DNA from: CAWGET01 sp963821715
GTDB lineage: Bacteria > Bacteroidota > Ignavibacteria > Ignavibacteriales > Melioribacteraceae
Direction of reading: 5' to 3'
NCBI GenBank assembly: GCA_963821715.1
Contig: CAWGET010000010.1
Coordinates: 496,001-560,000, forward strand
Length of the DNA: 64,000 bases
The first letter of the stretch is position 1. Every line of letters starts with the position of its first letter. Under the pieces are notes generated by a model, which made no database searches, was not told where the DNA came from, and saw only the letters and a list, made by a program, of their open reading frames with translations. This document shows positions 54,925 through 62,649 of this stretch, in pieces. Both the position numbers and the translations under genes were made by a program.

Positions 54925-55257
54925 TTATTTGTTTTCCTCTTCAAAATAATAACGCATTCTGTCGTTCACTCCCGGATAGCGGAGCATATAATCGTAAACT
55001 CTTCCCATAAAAACAGAATCTCTTTCCGCATATTGATACATACTATCAAGCATATAATCCCGCATATCTTCATCTTCCATCATTCTGCCGAAATATTCGC
55101 GGCGTAATTCATCGTCTCCCATCATTCTATCCATAGCGCGGCTATGATATTCGCCGTCATTCATCATATTATCGTATTCATCGTCATTGTTGTCGTTGCA
55201 AGCCGCAAAGAGTAACGGAACAGATAGAAGTGTAAGAATAAGAAATAATTTCTTCAT
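54925..55257 (-). CDS. Small Met/Asp/Glu-rich lipoprotein
   Basis: 110 residues with a lipoprotein signal ending LLFAACND, then a highly charged helical stretch rich in Met, Asp, Arg and Tyr (MMNDGEYHSRAMDRMMGDDELRR and similar). No family recognised; the Met/His content might suit metal binding. A GGAGG site precedes the ATG. It precedes the DUF2231-like gene with a one-base gap. Confidence 0.7.
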   Translation of the reverse strand: MKKLFLILTLLSVPLLFAACNDNNDDEYDNMMNDGEYHSRAMDRMMGDDELRREYFGRMMEDEDMRDYMLDSMYQYAERDSVFMGRVYDYMLRYPGVNDRMRYYFEEENK

Positions 55258-55277
55258 TTTGTCCTCCGTATGTTTAT

Positions 55278-55312
55278 AAAAGGTAGCACAGATGATTAGT
55301 AATCTGTGCTAC
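55278..55312 (-). terminator. Hairpin terminator of the T9SS protein gene
   Basis: An 11-base perfect stem GTAGCACAGAT/ATCTGTGCTAC with an eight-base loop. Read on the minus strand it follows the T9SS gene stop by 17 bases and is followed by CTTTTATA, so it works as a terminator in that direction; the opposite flank is A7. Confidence 0.7.
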
Positions 55313-55329
55313 AAAAAAATAGTTTGCAT

Positions 55330-56880
55330 TTATTTAAGCAGTTGCATTTTCTTCATCTCTACAAAATCACCGGCTTTCAACTGATACATATAAACACCGG
55401 TTGATAAATTATTCGCGTTAAATCTTACTTTATGATTACCCGCCGGAATAACTCCTTTTACGAGAACCGCAACTTCCTGTCCAAGCATATTGAAAATAGA
55501 AAGCGTTACATCTGATTGCTTCTTCAAGCTGAATTCAATAGTTGTAGAAGGATTGAACGGGTTCGGATAATTTTGTTCTAAACGGAAATCATCAACAACC
55601 GTTTCATCGGATTCAATTCCTGTAACTAACTGTCTTCCGGTTAAGATCACAAAATTGTAAACATTTTCGCCGGAAAATGAAATGGTATTGTCGATTGTAT
55701 TCACAACCGCGCTGTTTACGTTTAACCAGGTTCCGGTATTTGCGTCGTAGTATTTTGCGGTTATTTCGGCTTCTTCAATACCGTTATCTTTAAGCTGGGC
55801 TTCGTTATAATGAAATTGAAAATCGACATTGTTGTTAAATTGCATCATTCCGCCGCAAAGCGAACCCATTCCCATTCCTCTGCCACCTTGTGGAAAGAGC
55901 ATATTCATCTGATAAGCTGCAAAAGCGTTTTGTCCGTGTGTGTTAGGAAGACTTCCGGGGAAAAGTTCAAACATTTGTCCGAAGATCGAATCGGGCATCA
56001 TCATACCGCCGTGCATGCCGCCGCTCTTTCTCCACCCGGAATGAATTGTCATGTAATCGTTATCATCGTAAGGAGTATGGAATTTTACCGAACCTGTATC
56101 GCTTCCGTGCATCCAGCCGCCGCCATAATGAGTTCCTAGAAGAGAAGAATCCCTCCAAAGTTCTCCGTTCAATTCGTAAACAACAAGCATATCGTAATTC
56201 ATCATATCGGAAACGCCGCCTTTAACAGTAGCTTCATCTCCGTTGGCAGGTCTTAAAGCTCCGGATTCCGGTTCATACCAGGGCGGACCAAAATTCAAAA
56301 AATATTCCGGAGTTCCGTCTCTGTCTTCATCCAAATAATATTGGGAATAATAAAATGTAGAATCAACAATCACGATCCCCGATGTTTCGATTGTTGAAAG
56401 CGTATCGTGGTTCCAGTCGAATCCGTAATTAACGCAGCTGTCAGCTTCGCCTTGATGTCCGCCGCCTCTGTGCATTCCGTGTCCCGCAAAATTATTCCAG
56501 AGCGGTTCAAAGGGTTCGCGCCAAAAATCTCCATTAATTTCATAAACCACTACAACCTGAATTAAACTTGTCATTTCTTCGTGCAGACCGCCGAGAATTG
56601 TTACGTTTTCTCCGTTAGCCGGTCGAACCGCGTCGCTGCTGTCCGGTTTATACCAATAAGGCCCGAAGTTCAAAAAGTAATCTTCAACTCCGTCGTTTTC
56701 TACATCAAGAAAATATTGTGGATGAACACTTTGGGATGAATCGACAATTACGCTTCCTGTTAGCGTAACCGTTTCTAAAGAATCAGGATGATAACTTCCA
56801 CCATTGAAATTATGCTGCCCGAATATATTTGATAATGCGAATACCATCATCATCGCTAAGAATGTTATTGTTCGTTTCAT
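55330..56880 (-). CDS. T9SS-exported protein with a duplicated domain
   Basis: 516 residues: signal peptide (cleavage near NIFGQHN), two tandem copies of an approximately 90-residue domain (about 38-125 and 163-250), each with VIVDS...YFLDxDxDGxxxYFLNFGPxWYxPxS...RPANGxxxTxxGG...VVYEINGxxWR, then a Met/Gly/His-rich middle (about 280-345), a small beta domain and a C-terminal Por tail (LEQNYPNPFNPSTTIEFSL...KKMQLLK). Exported by type IX secretion to the cell surface. The DxDxDG-like loops suggest Ca binding. Function unknown; first gene of the minus-strand group ahead of the lipoprotein gene. Confidence 0.85.
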   Translation of the reverse strand: MKRTITFLAMMMVFALSNIFGQHNFNGGSYHPDSLETVTLTGSVIVDSSQSVHPQYFLDVENDGVEDYFLNFGPYWYKPDSSDAVRPANGENVTILGGLHEEMTSLIQVVVVYEINGDFWREPFEPLWNNFAGHGMHRGGGHQGEADSCVNYGFDWNHDTLSTIETSGIVIVDSTFYYSQYYLDEDRDGTPEYFLNFGPPWYEPESGALRPANGDEATVKGGVSDMMNYDMLVVYELNGELWRDSSLLGTHYGGGWMHGSDTGSVKFHTPYDDNDYMTIHSGWRKSGGMHGGMMMPDSIFGQMFELFPGSLPNTHGQNAFAAYQMNMLFPQGGRGMGMGSLCGGMMQFNNNVDFQFHYNEAQLKDNGIEEAEITAKYYDANTGTWLNVNSAVVNTIDNTISFSGENVYNFVILTGRQLVTGIESDETVVDDFRLEQNYPNPFNPSTTIEFSLKKQSDVTLSIFNMLGQEVAVLVKGVIPAGNHKVRFNANNLSTGVYMYQLKAGDFVEMKKMQLLK

Positions 56881-57288
56881 TGTGTCCTCTTTGTCGTTAA
56901 AATCTTTTTCATCGAGTTCATTAAGTTAGTTAATGAATATTTTTTCAATATGCAAATCCATTATGTCCAATAATATCAGTTGCTTTGTCTCTTTTATGAA
57001 TAAAAAAATCAGCAATCAATTAGATTAATTTATATCCCAAATTCACAACCCTTTTCTTTTAATCCAACATCAATGCAGTAAAGAGCTTTAACTTTATTTA
57101 TGTGTGATGCAGATAATTTTTTTAAGATTCTTAAATCTGCTAATAGAATTTCTTCCCGAGAGATACAAATACCGCGCCCAAAAATCTTTGCCTTTATAAA
57201 TTGATGAAAGCACGCTTGGCGAAGCAAAAGTATTTAAGTTTCTTTAATTATTTTAAATAATTTAAAAGGTCAGAAGCTTTAAATATTA
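56881..57288. other. Gene-free region upstream of the first repeat cluster
   Basis: About 400 bases with no confident gene. A 65-codon minus-strand frame at 57030-57227 starts with TTG, lacks a ribosome site and shows no known family, although its composition (IFGRGICISREEILLADLRIL) looks protein-like, so a gene fragment is possible. The promoter of the T9SS protein gene should lie in the first 100 bases. Confidence 0.4.
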
Positions 57289-57454
57289 AGCTCATGAAGA
57301 AAGCACGAAGTGCACAAAAGTTAATCGGTTTTCCTTGTGTTCTTACCGCCTTCATTGTGTTCCTTGTGGTTGGATTTATTTAAAGGCTCTAACCACTAAG
57401 CTCACGAAGAAGGCAAAAAGTTCACAAAGATAATCAGTTTTACTTGTTGTTAAG
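57289..57454. repeat. Two hairpin-like ACGAAGAAGGCAC repeats upstream of GxxExxY copy 1
   Basis: Two imperfect inverted repeats, 57289-57372 and 57388-57454. Each has a left arm of the type AACCAC..ACGAAGAAGGCACxAAG, a central GTTAATCGGTTTT, and a right arm of the type TTCCTTGTGTTCTTxxCGCCTTC..TTCCTTGTGGTT, able to fold on itself. The same words recur near 57931-58095, 61755-61842 and 62381-62466. They look like non-autonomous repeats; no coding content. Confidence 0.75.
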
Positions 57455-57512
57455 TTTTTTTTAAAATAAAATTTTATCTTTATAGAAAACGTCCCTAAAA
57501 ATTGAGGCGAAA

Positions 57513-57893
57513 ATGCACGAAAACGAGATATCGAAAATAGTGTTTCATTCGGCCTTAAATGTTCACAAAGCCTTGGGTCCAGGTCTTCTTGAAAGTTCTT
57601 ATGTTGAATGCCTGCTTTATGAGTTAAGAAAACAAAATATGTTTGTTGAAAAAGAAAAAGAACTTCCTCTTATCTATGAAGAAGTAGAACTGGGAATCGG
57701 TTATAGAATTGATTTGTTTGTTGAAAACAAATTCATTATCGAAGTAAAATCAGTCGAAGCTCTCAATGACGTCCATCTTGCTCAAATCCTAACTTACTTA
57801 AAACTCTCGGGCTGTAAACTTGGAATGTTGATTAATTTTAATGTGGCATTACTCAAAAATGGGATACGAAGAGTCATCAACGGAACCTTATAA
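57513..57893 (+). CDS. GxxExxY protein, copy 1
   Basis: 126 residues of the GxxExxY family (TIGR04256), thought to have a PD-(D/E)xK nuclease-related fold: GPGLLESSYVECLLYEL gives the G-x-x-E-x-x-Y signature and YRIDLFVENKFIIEVKSVE the D...E-x-K triad. No signal. It is 122/126 identical to the second copy 4.4 kb away in the same orientation, while third codon positions differ widely, so both have been under selection. Flanked on both sides by hairpin-like repeats. Cellular function unknown. Confidence 0.9.
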   Translation: MHENEISKIVFHSALNVHKALGPGLLESSYVECLLYELRKQNMFVEKEKELPLIYEEVELGIGYRIDLFVENKFIIEVKSVEALNDVHLAQILTYLKLSGCKLGMLINFNVALLKNGIRRVINGTL

Positions 57894-57930
57894 GATAGTT
57901 CAAAAGGAAATAATACGAAGTCAAAAGCTT

Positions 57931-58095
57931 TTAACCACAATAGACACGAAGAAGGCACGAAGTTCACAAAGATTAATTCGCTTTCTCGTGTTCTTAGCGC
58001 CTCCCTTGTGTTCCTTGTGGTTGAGTTTTTCAAACACCAAGCTCACGAAGAAGGCATAAGCTCACAAAAGTTAATCGGTTTTCCTCGTGGTTAAG
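57931..58095. repeat. Two hairpin-like ACGAAGAAGGCAC repeats downstream of GxxExxY copy 1
   Basis: 57931-58024: TTAACCACAATAGACACGAAGAAGGCACGAAGTTCACAAAG on the left matched by CTCGTGTTCTTAGCGCCTCCCTTGTGTTCCTTGTGGTT on the right (quoted in parts; the arms are about 40 bases). 58034-58095 is a shorter second unit, CACCAAGCTCACGAAGAAGGC to TTCCTCGTGGTTAAG. Both directly follow TAATACGAAGTCAAAAGCTT, a sequence also found after copy 2. Confidence 0.75.
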
Positions 58096-58195
58096 TTTTC
58101 GGTCTTTTCCCATCTGTTTTTACTCAGCTCAGTTCACGGCATCTTTCAAAATCTTTCCTTAAATTTATTTCACATTGAAACCGGCGATGTAATTT

Positions 58196-59584
58196 ATGAT
58201 AGAAATTTTCAACATAATTTTTTTGGCGATAACTATTCTTTCTGCGGCGGGATTAAGCTACATAATCTATTCCCGAAGCGAAGCGAACACAAGCAGGCTT
58301 TTTATTCTCGCGCTCATTCTCGTAATCGGCTACGTGATTTCGCACGCCGTTCATTTTCTTATTATGAATCAAGGCGATGTTACAATTCTGGATCAATCGT
58401 GTCACTCATTTTTATTATTAATCATCGTCGTTCTTACATTTTTCTCATATTACTTTCCGGATAAGGAAGCTATGCCGTTTGGTCTGAAGATATTCATTCT
58501 TCTGCCTACAATTATTTTGCTCTTTATGCTCTGGAACGGAAATTTGGTTGAGGAATCGCACAAACACCTTGGACGATTTGAAGCACACTACACTTCAGGT
58601 TACGCAGCTTATCTCGTATGGTATATTTTTCTGCTGATCTTCAGCGGAATAAATCTAATCAACAAAATTTATTCAACTCAAAGCCGGTTAAAGAAAAATC
58701 AATTAAAATTAATTCTGATCGGATTGATTGTTACAAATCTTCTTGCGTTCATATTCGGACTCTATCTTCCCTGGATTCTCGGCTTTTATTATTTGGTGGA
58801 AATAAGTCCGCTTGCTTTTTTGATCGGAGTAATTCTTACAACAACAATCGCAATCACGCGATTCAATATGTTTCCCGCGGCGGCAAATAAATTCAATTCA
58901 TTTTCTTTAACGAAGAAAGTTTTTTTCGCAGCCGTTATTATTGTGCCGATTATCATTTTGATGATTCAGATTCCGCTTGGAAGAATTTTATTCAATATAA
59001 ATTCCACAATGGAACTTGAGCGATATTTTTTGTTGAGTCTTTTCGGAGGATTGCTCGTGAGCGTTTCGATGGCTTTTGTTATTGTTAAAATCATTTCGGG
59101 TCCTATCAACAATCTCATCGAAAAAACAAATCTTATCCAAAGAGGAAATTACGGAATAAAAGTTAATATCGAATCGAACGATGAATTTGGAAGACTGGCT
59201 TATACTTTTAACGAAATGTCCAATACGCTGAAAAAAGATTCCATAGAGATTGCAGAAAATCAGCAGAGAATAAAAATGCTTCTTAACGCGTTCGAAAAAT
59301 CGGATACCGGAATTTGTCTTCTCGATCCGGAAGGAAAAGTTTTGGAAGCCAATTTAACGTTTGCGAAAATCGCCGGAGTGGAAAGAAAAAATCTCATCTT
59401 AAAAAATATTAAAGAGTGTAATTCCAATCTTCTTTCCGAAATTACTCAGACTTTCCTGACAGACTTTCAAGAAACGAAAGTTATCAGAAAGAATTGCGGG
59501 AAACCAAAAACGGAAATGAGAATTACTATCTCGCTGCGGTTACTCCGTTCTTCAGGGACGAAAAAACTTTTTCAGGATTATTAA
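58196..59584 (+). CDS. Membrane histidine kinase (NtrB-like), N-terminal part (frameshifted)
   Basis: Sensor half of a two-component kinase. At least seven hydrophobic helices in the first 230 residues, one more near 245-260 and another near 285, then a HAMP domain (IISGPINNLIEKTNLIQRGNYGIKVNIESNDEFGRLAYTFNEM) and a PAS domain (AFEKSDTGICLLDPEGKVLEAN). The last 30 codons of this frame are out of register; the true sequence passes into the next frame near 59491 (RKN, then LRETKNGNENYYLAAV) if one base is restored. Signal unknown. Confidence 0.85.
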   Translation: MIEIFNIIFLAITILSAAGLSYIIYSRSEANTSRLFILALILVIGYVISHAVHFLIMNQGDVTILDQSCHSFLLLIIVVLTFFSYYFPDKEAMPFGLKIFILLPTIILLFMLWNGNLVEESHKHLGRFEAHYTSGYAAYLVWYIFLLIFSGINLINKIYSTQSRLKKNQLKLILIGLIVTNLLAFIFGLYLPWILGFYYLVEISPLAFLIGVILTTTIAITRFNMFPAAANKFNSFSLTKKVFFAAVIIVPIIILMIQIPLGRILFNINSTMELERYFLLSLFGGLLVSVSMAFVIVKIISGPINNLIEKTNLIQRGNYGIKVNIESNDEFGRLAYTFNEMSNTLKKDSIEIAENQQRIKMLLNAFEKSDTGICLLDPEGKVLEANLTFAKIAGVERKNLILKNIKECNSNLLSEITQTFLTDFQETKVIRKNCGKPKTEMRITISLRLLRSSGTKKLFQDY

Positions 59585-60291
59585 TTGTTATTGTAGATAT
59601 TACTAAAACAAAAGATTTGGAAAACGAACTCGCTAATGCGGAAAAACTTGCGGCGCTTGGTAAAATGGCGGCGGTTCTAGCGCACGAAATAAAAACTCCG
59701 CTTACTTCAATTAAGATGAACAGCGATATCCTCTCGGAAACATTGCCGCTTTCACCGGAAGATAAAAATTCTTTTTCAATCATTAACAGAGAAGTTGCCA
59801 GATTAAAAAATCTTGTGAAGGAAGTTCTGCAGTTTTCCAGGGAACCTGAGCTGAATAAATCGGTTTTTAATCTGAAGGAATTGATAGATGAAATTATCCA
59901 AACTAATTTTAGAAGATTAGAAGGAAAAAAGTTTACTATTGAGAACAAATGCGAAGAGATTGAAGTTTATGCGGACAGGGAAAAAATTTCTCAGGTAATG
60001 CTTAATTTGATTGATAATTCTTTGGAAGCTTCGCCTGAAGGAGAGTTAGAAATTACGTCGTCGGCGCAGAACGGCGAAGTAAAAATCAATTTTATTGATG
60101 ACGGAGCCGGAGTTCCAAAAGAACTCCGAAACAAAATTCTTGAACCGTTTGTAACCACTAAAGCCTCGGGAACCGGTTTGGGGCTCGCTGTGGCGCAAAA
60201 AATAATTGAGCGGCATTCGGGTAAAATTAAACTTCTCGAATCGAAGCCCGGGAAAACCGATTTTGAAATATCACTTCCAATAAAAGATTAA
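59494..60291 (+). CDS. Membrane histidine kinase (NtrB-like), catalytic part (frameshifted)
   Basis: Continuation of the sensor kinase: end of the PAC segment (YYLAAVTPFFRDEKTFSG), HisKA with phosphoacceptor His in AAVLAHEIKTPLTSIKMN, and HATPase with N-box MLNLIDNSLEASP, G1 DDGAGVPKE and G2 ASGTGLGLAVAQKII. The AHEIKTPL H-box and the short linker are typical of NtrB/ZraS-type kinases. Stop lies four bases before the sigma-54 regulator gene; the two are one system. Confidence 0.88.
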   Translation: MRETKNGNENYYLAAVTPFFRDEKTFSGLLIVIVDITKTKDLENELANAEKLAALGKMAAVLAHEIKTPLTSIKMNSDILSETLPLSPEDKNSFSIINREVARLKNLVKEVLQFSREPELNKSVFNLKELIDEIIQTNFRRLEGKKFTIENKCEEIEVYADREKISQVMLNLIDNSLEASPEGELEITSSAQNGEVKINFIDDGAGVPKELRNKILEPFVTTKASGTGLGLAVAQKIIERHSGKIKLLESKPGKTDFEISLPIKD

Positions 60292-60295
60292 AATT

Positions 60296-61651
60296 ATGGA
60301 AAAAATTATTGTAGTCGACGACGATCAATCGATACGCGAAACAATAACAAATTATTTGCAGCGGTTAAAATTTAACGTAAAATCCGCCGAAGACGGAATT
60401 AAAGGATTGGCGCTTATTAAAGAAGAAATGCCCGATTTGGTGATAAGCGATATACGAATGCCCGGATTAGACGGACTGGAACTGCTTGAGCGGACTAAAA
60501 TTATCGACCCGAAAATTCACTTCATCGTAATTTCCGCGTTCGACGATATGCCGACAACCGTTGAAGCAATGCGGAAAGGAGCTTACGATTTTATAGAAAA
60601 GCCGCTGGAAATTGAAACCTTGCGGCTAACAATAAAACGCGCGCTTGATAACAAAAAACTTAGCGAGAAACTTGAAACCATTATTGAAGGGAACGCGGAA
60701 AACTACGATCTGAAAAATATTCTCATCGGGAAAAACCAGGAAATGAAAGATATTTATAAAAAGATCGGGCAAATTTCGGCAAACCGTGTTACTGTTTTAA
60801 TTCAGGGAGAAAGCGGCACGGGGAAAGAACTTGTTGCGCGCGCAATTCATTACAGCGGCATAACTAAAGATTCTCCTTTTATTCCGGTAAACTGCACGGC
60901 TTTAACGGAAACGCTTTTGGAAAGCGAATTATTCGGGCACGTTAAAGGAGCGTTTACCGGATCGGTGCGCGATAAAAAAGGAAAATTTGAGTTAGCCGGA
61001 GAAGGAACAATTTTTTTGGATGAGATTTCGGAAATATCCGCTAATCTTCAGGTGAAATTATTACGGGTTTTGCAGGAACGGGAATTTGAAAGGGTGGGCG
61101 GCGAAACTTTGGTGCCGATGAAAGCCCGCGTAATTGCAGCAACGAACAAGAATCTACAGAAACTTGTAAACGAAGGGAAATTCCGCGAAGATCTTTTTTT
61201 CCGCTTCAATGTAATGAACATTGAGATACCGCCGCTTCGTGAAAGACGCGAAGATATTCCGCTTTTGGTTCATCATTTTTTGAATAAGATAAATGACGAA
61301 CTTCATAAAAAAGTAAATAAAGTTTCAGACGAGACAATGGATATTTTAGTAAATCACGATTGGGTTGGCAATGTTCGCGAACTTGAAAACAGCCTGATGC
61401 AGGCGGCTGTTCTTTCTAAAGGAGATGTGCTGGAAAAAGAAAATATTCTGTTGCACGATTTTGATGAATTCCCAACCGACTTTGAAAATATAACTAACAT
61501 AACATTAGCTAATGTTGAAAAGAATCATATACAAAAAATGCTGCAAGCGGTGGACTGGGATAAACCGAAAGCCGCAAAATATCTCGGCATTTCTCTTCCT
61601 ACTCTTTATAATAAAATAGAGAGTTACCGACTAGTGAGCGGTAAACAGTGA
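60296..61651 (+). CDS. Sigma-54-dependent response regulator (NtrC family)
   Basis: 451 residues. Receiver domain with Asp52 in VISDIRMPGLDG and Lys102 in FIEKPL; AAA+ domain with Walker A GESGTGKE (171-178), the sigma-54 contact loop GAFTGS (218-223, Ser in place of the usual final Ala), Walker B GTIFLDEIS and RIIAATN-like sensor; Fis-type helix-turn-helix at the C-terminus (KPKAAKYLGISLPTLYNKIESY). It activates sigma-54 promoters when phosphorylated by the adjacent kinase. A near-consensus sigma-54 site precedes the efflux genes about 950 bases downstream. Confidence 0.95.
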   Translation: MEKIIVVDDDQSIRETITNYLQRLKFNVKSAEDGIKGLALIKEEMPDLVISDIRMPGLDGLELLERTKIIDPKIHFIVISAFDDMPTTVEAMRKGAYDFIEKPLEIETLRLTIKRALDNKKLSEKLETIIEGNAENYDLKNILIGKNQEMKDIYKKIGQISANRVTVLIQGESGTGKELVARAIHYSGITKDSPFIPVNCTALTETLLESELFGHVKGAFTGSVRDKKGKFELAGEGTIFLDEISEISANLQVKLLRVLQEREFERVGGETLVPMKARVIAATNKNLQKLVNEGKFREDLFFRFNVMNIEIPPLRERREDIPLLVHHFLNKINDELHKKVNKVSDETMDILVNHDWVGNVRELENSLMQAAVLSKGDVLEKENILLHDFDEFPTDFENITNITLANVEKNHIQKMLQAVDWDKPKAAKYLGISLPTLYNKIESYRLVSGKQ

Positions 61652-61962
61652 GCAGTAAGCAGTGAACGCCTTATTGGTGTGCTTTGCGGGTGGTTCTTTA
61701 TGTTGATTTTTTAAAAGAAGCATTCATAAAAATTGAGATGCAAAGTCAAAAGCGTTAACCACAATGGACACGAAGAAGGCACAGGGATCACTAAGGATTT
61801 TCCTCGAGCTCTTGGAGCCTTCCTTGTGCGCCTTGTAGTTTATTTTAATTTCTTTAAATATAGCATTCGTAAAATTTAGATTAAAAGTCCGGAGCTTTTA
61901 GTTTTTCACGGTAATAATTTTATGATCTTAGAAGAAAACGTTCATAAATATAGGTCGGAAAA
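61652..61962. repeat. Intergenic repeat region upstream of GxxExxY copy 2
   Basis: 311 bases without a gene. They hold one hairpin-like unit at 61755-61842 (TTAACCACAATGGACACGAAG..., ending CTTGTGCGCCTTGTAGTTTA). The leader GAAAACGTTCATAAA just before copy 2 resembles GAAAACGTCCCTAAA before copy 1, so the repeated unit extends upstream of the coding part. Confidence 0.7.
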
Positions 61963-62343
61963 ATGCACGAAAACGAAATAGCGAAAGCAGTATTTCATTC
62001 CGCATTAAATGTCCATAAAGCATTAGGCCCGGGTCTTCTTGAAAGTTCTTATGTTGAATGCCTGCTTTATGAGCTAAAAAAACACAATATGTTTGTTGAA
62101 AAAGAAAAAGAACTTCCTCTTATATATGAAGAAGTTGAACTCGGAATCGGATATCGGATTGATTTATTTGTAGAAAACAAATTTATTATTGAAGTAAAAT
62201 CAGTTGAAGCCCTTAATGATGTTCATCTTGCTCAAATTCTAACTTACTTAAAACTCTCCGGTTGCAAACTTGGAATGTTAATTAATTTTAACGTTGCGTT
62301 ACTTAAAAATGGAATAAGAAGAGTTATTAACGGAACCTTGTAA
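61963..62343 (+). CDS. GxxExxY protein, copy 2
   Basis: 126 residues, differing from copy 1 at four positions near the N-terminus (Ser/Ala, Ile/Ala, Arg/Lys, Gln/His). The GLLESSY signature and the D...EVK putative nuclease triad are unchanged. Within the gene, a block around the signature is identical in DNA to copy 1 while flanking codons carry many silent changes, which hints at partial gene conversion. Same direction and the same kind of flanking repeats as copy 1. Confidence 0.9.
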   Translation: MHENEIAKAVFHSALNVHKALGPGLLESSYVECLLYELKKHNMFVEKEKELPLIYEEVELGIGYRIDLFVENKFIIEVKSVEALNDVHLAQILTYLKLSGCKLGMLINFNVALLKNGIRRVINGTL

Positions 62344-62380
62344 AATCATTCAAAATGAAATAATACAAAGTCAAAAGCTT

Positions 62381-62466
62381 TAACCACATTGGATACGAAG
62401 ACAGCACAAGGATCACTAAAGTTTTTCCTCGTGTTCTTAGCGCCTTCTTGGTGTGCTTTGTGGTTA
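62381..62466. repeat. Hairpin-like repeat downstream of GxxExxY copy 2
   Basis: TAACCACATTGGATACGAAG... pairs with ...CTTCTTGGTGTGCTTTGTGGTTA across an inner CGTGTTCTTAGCGCC arm. It is preceded by TAATACAAAGTCAAAAGCTT as after copy 1. The rest of the 306-base gap to the efflux gene is AT-rich with no gene. Confidence 0.75.
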
Positions 62467-62597
62467 AATTAAAATCAAATTCTTCAACGCAGCCTTTCGC
62501 AAGTCAAGACAATTTTAAAATTTTATAAAAAATTAAAAATATTTAAAAACGCATTTTCAGTAATCCTTCCAAAACGTTTTATAAAGCAGATATTCGC

Positions 62598-62614
62598 TTC
62601 GGCACGGCGATTGA
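62598..62614 (+). promoter_or_regulatory. Possible sigma-54 promoter for the efflux operon
   Basis: CGGCACG-GCGA-TTGA at 62600-62614 compares with the sigma-54 consensus TGGCACG-N4-TTGC: the -24 GG block is intact, the -12 GC reads GA. It is about 35 bases before the ATG. An NtrC-type regulator is encoded just upstream. The mismatch at the key -12 base keeps this tentative. Confidence 0.3.
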
Positions 62615-62649
62615 AATAGTAAAGTCAATTACAAAAAATCTTAGGATAT

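Noticed and set aside
57030..57227. 65-codon minus-strand frame near the T9SS protein
   Set aside because: TTG start, no ribosome site, no recognised family; noted as a possible fragment only.
57289..62466. A CRISPR array, because of repeated 20-30 base words
   Set aside because: The repeats are inverted, unevenly spaced, imperfect, and lack unique spacers or cas genes.
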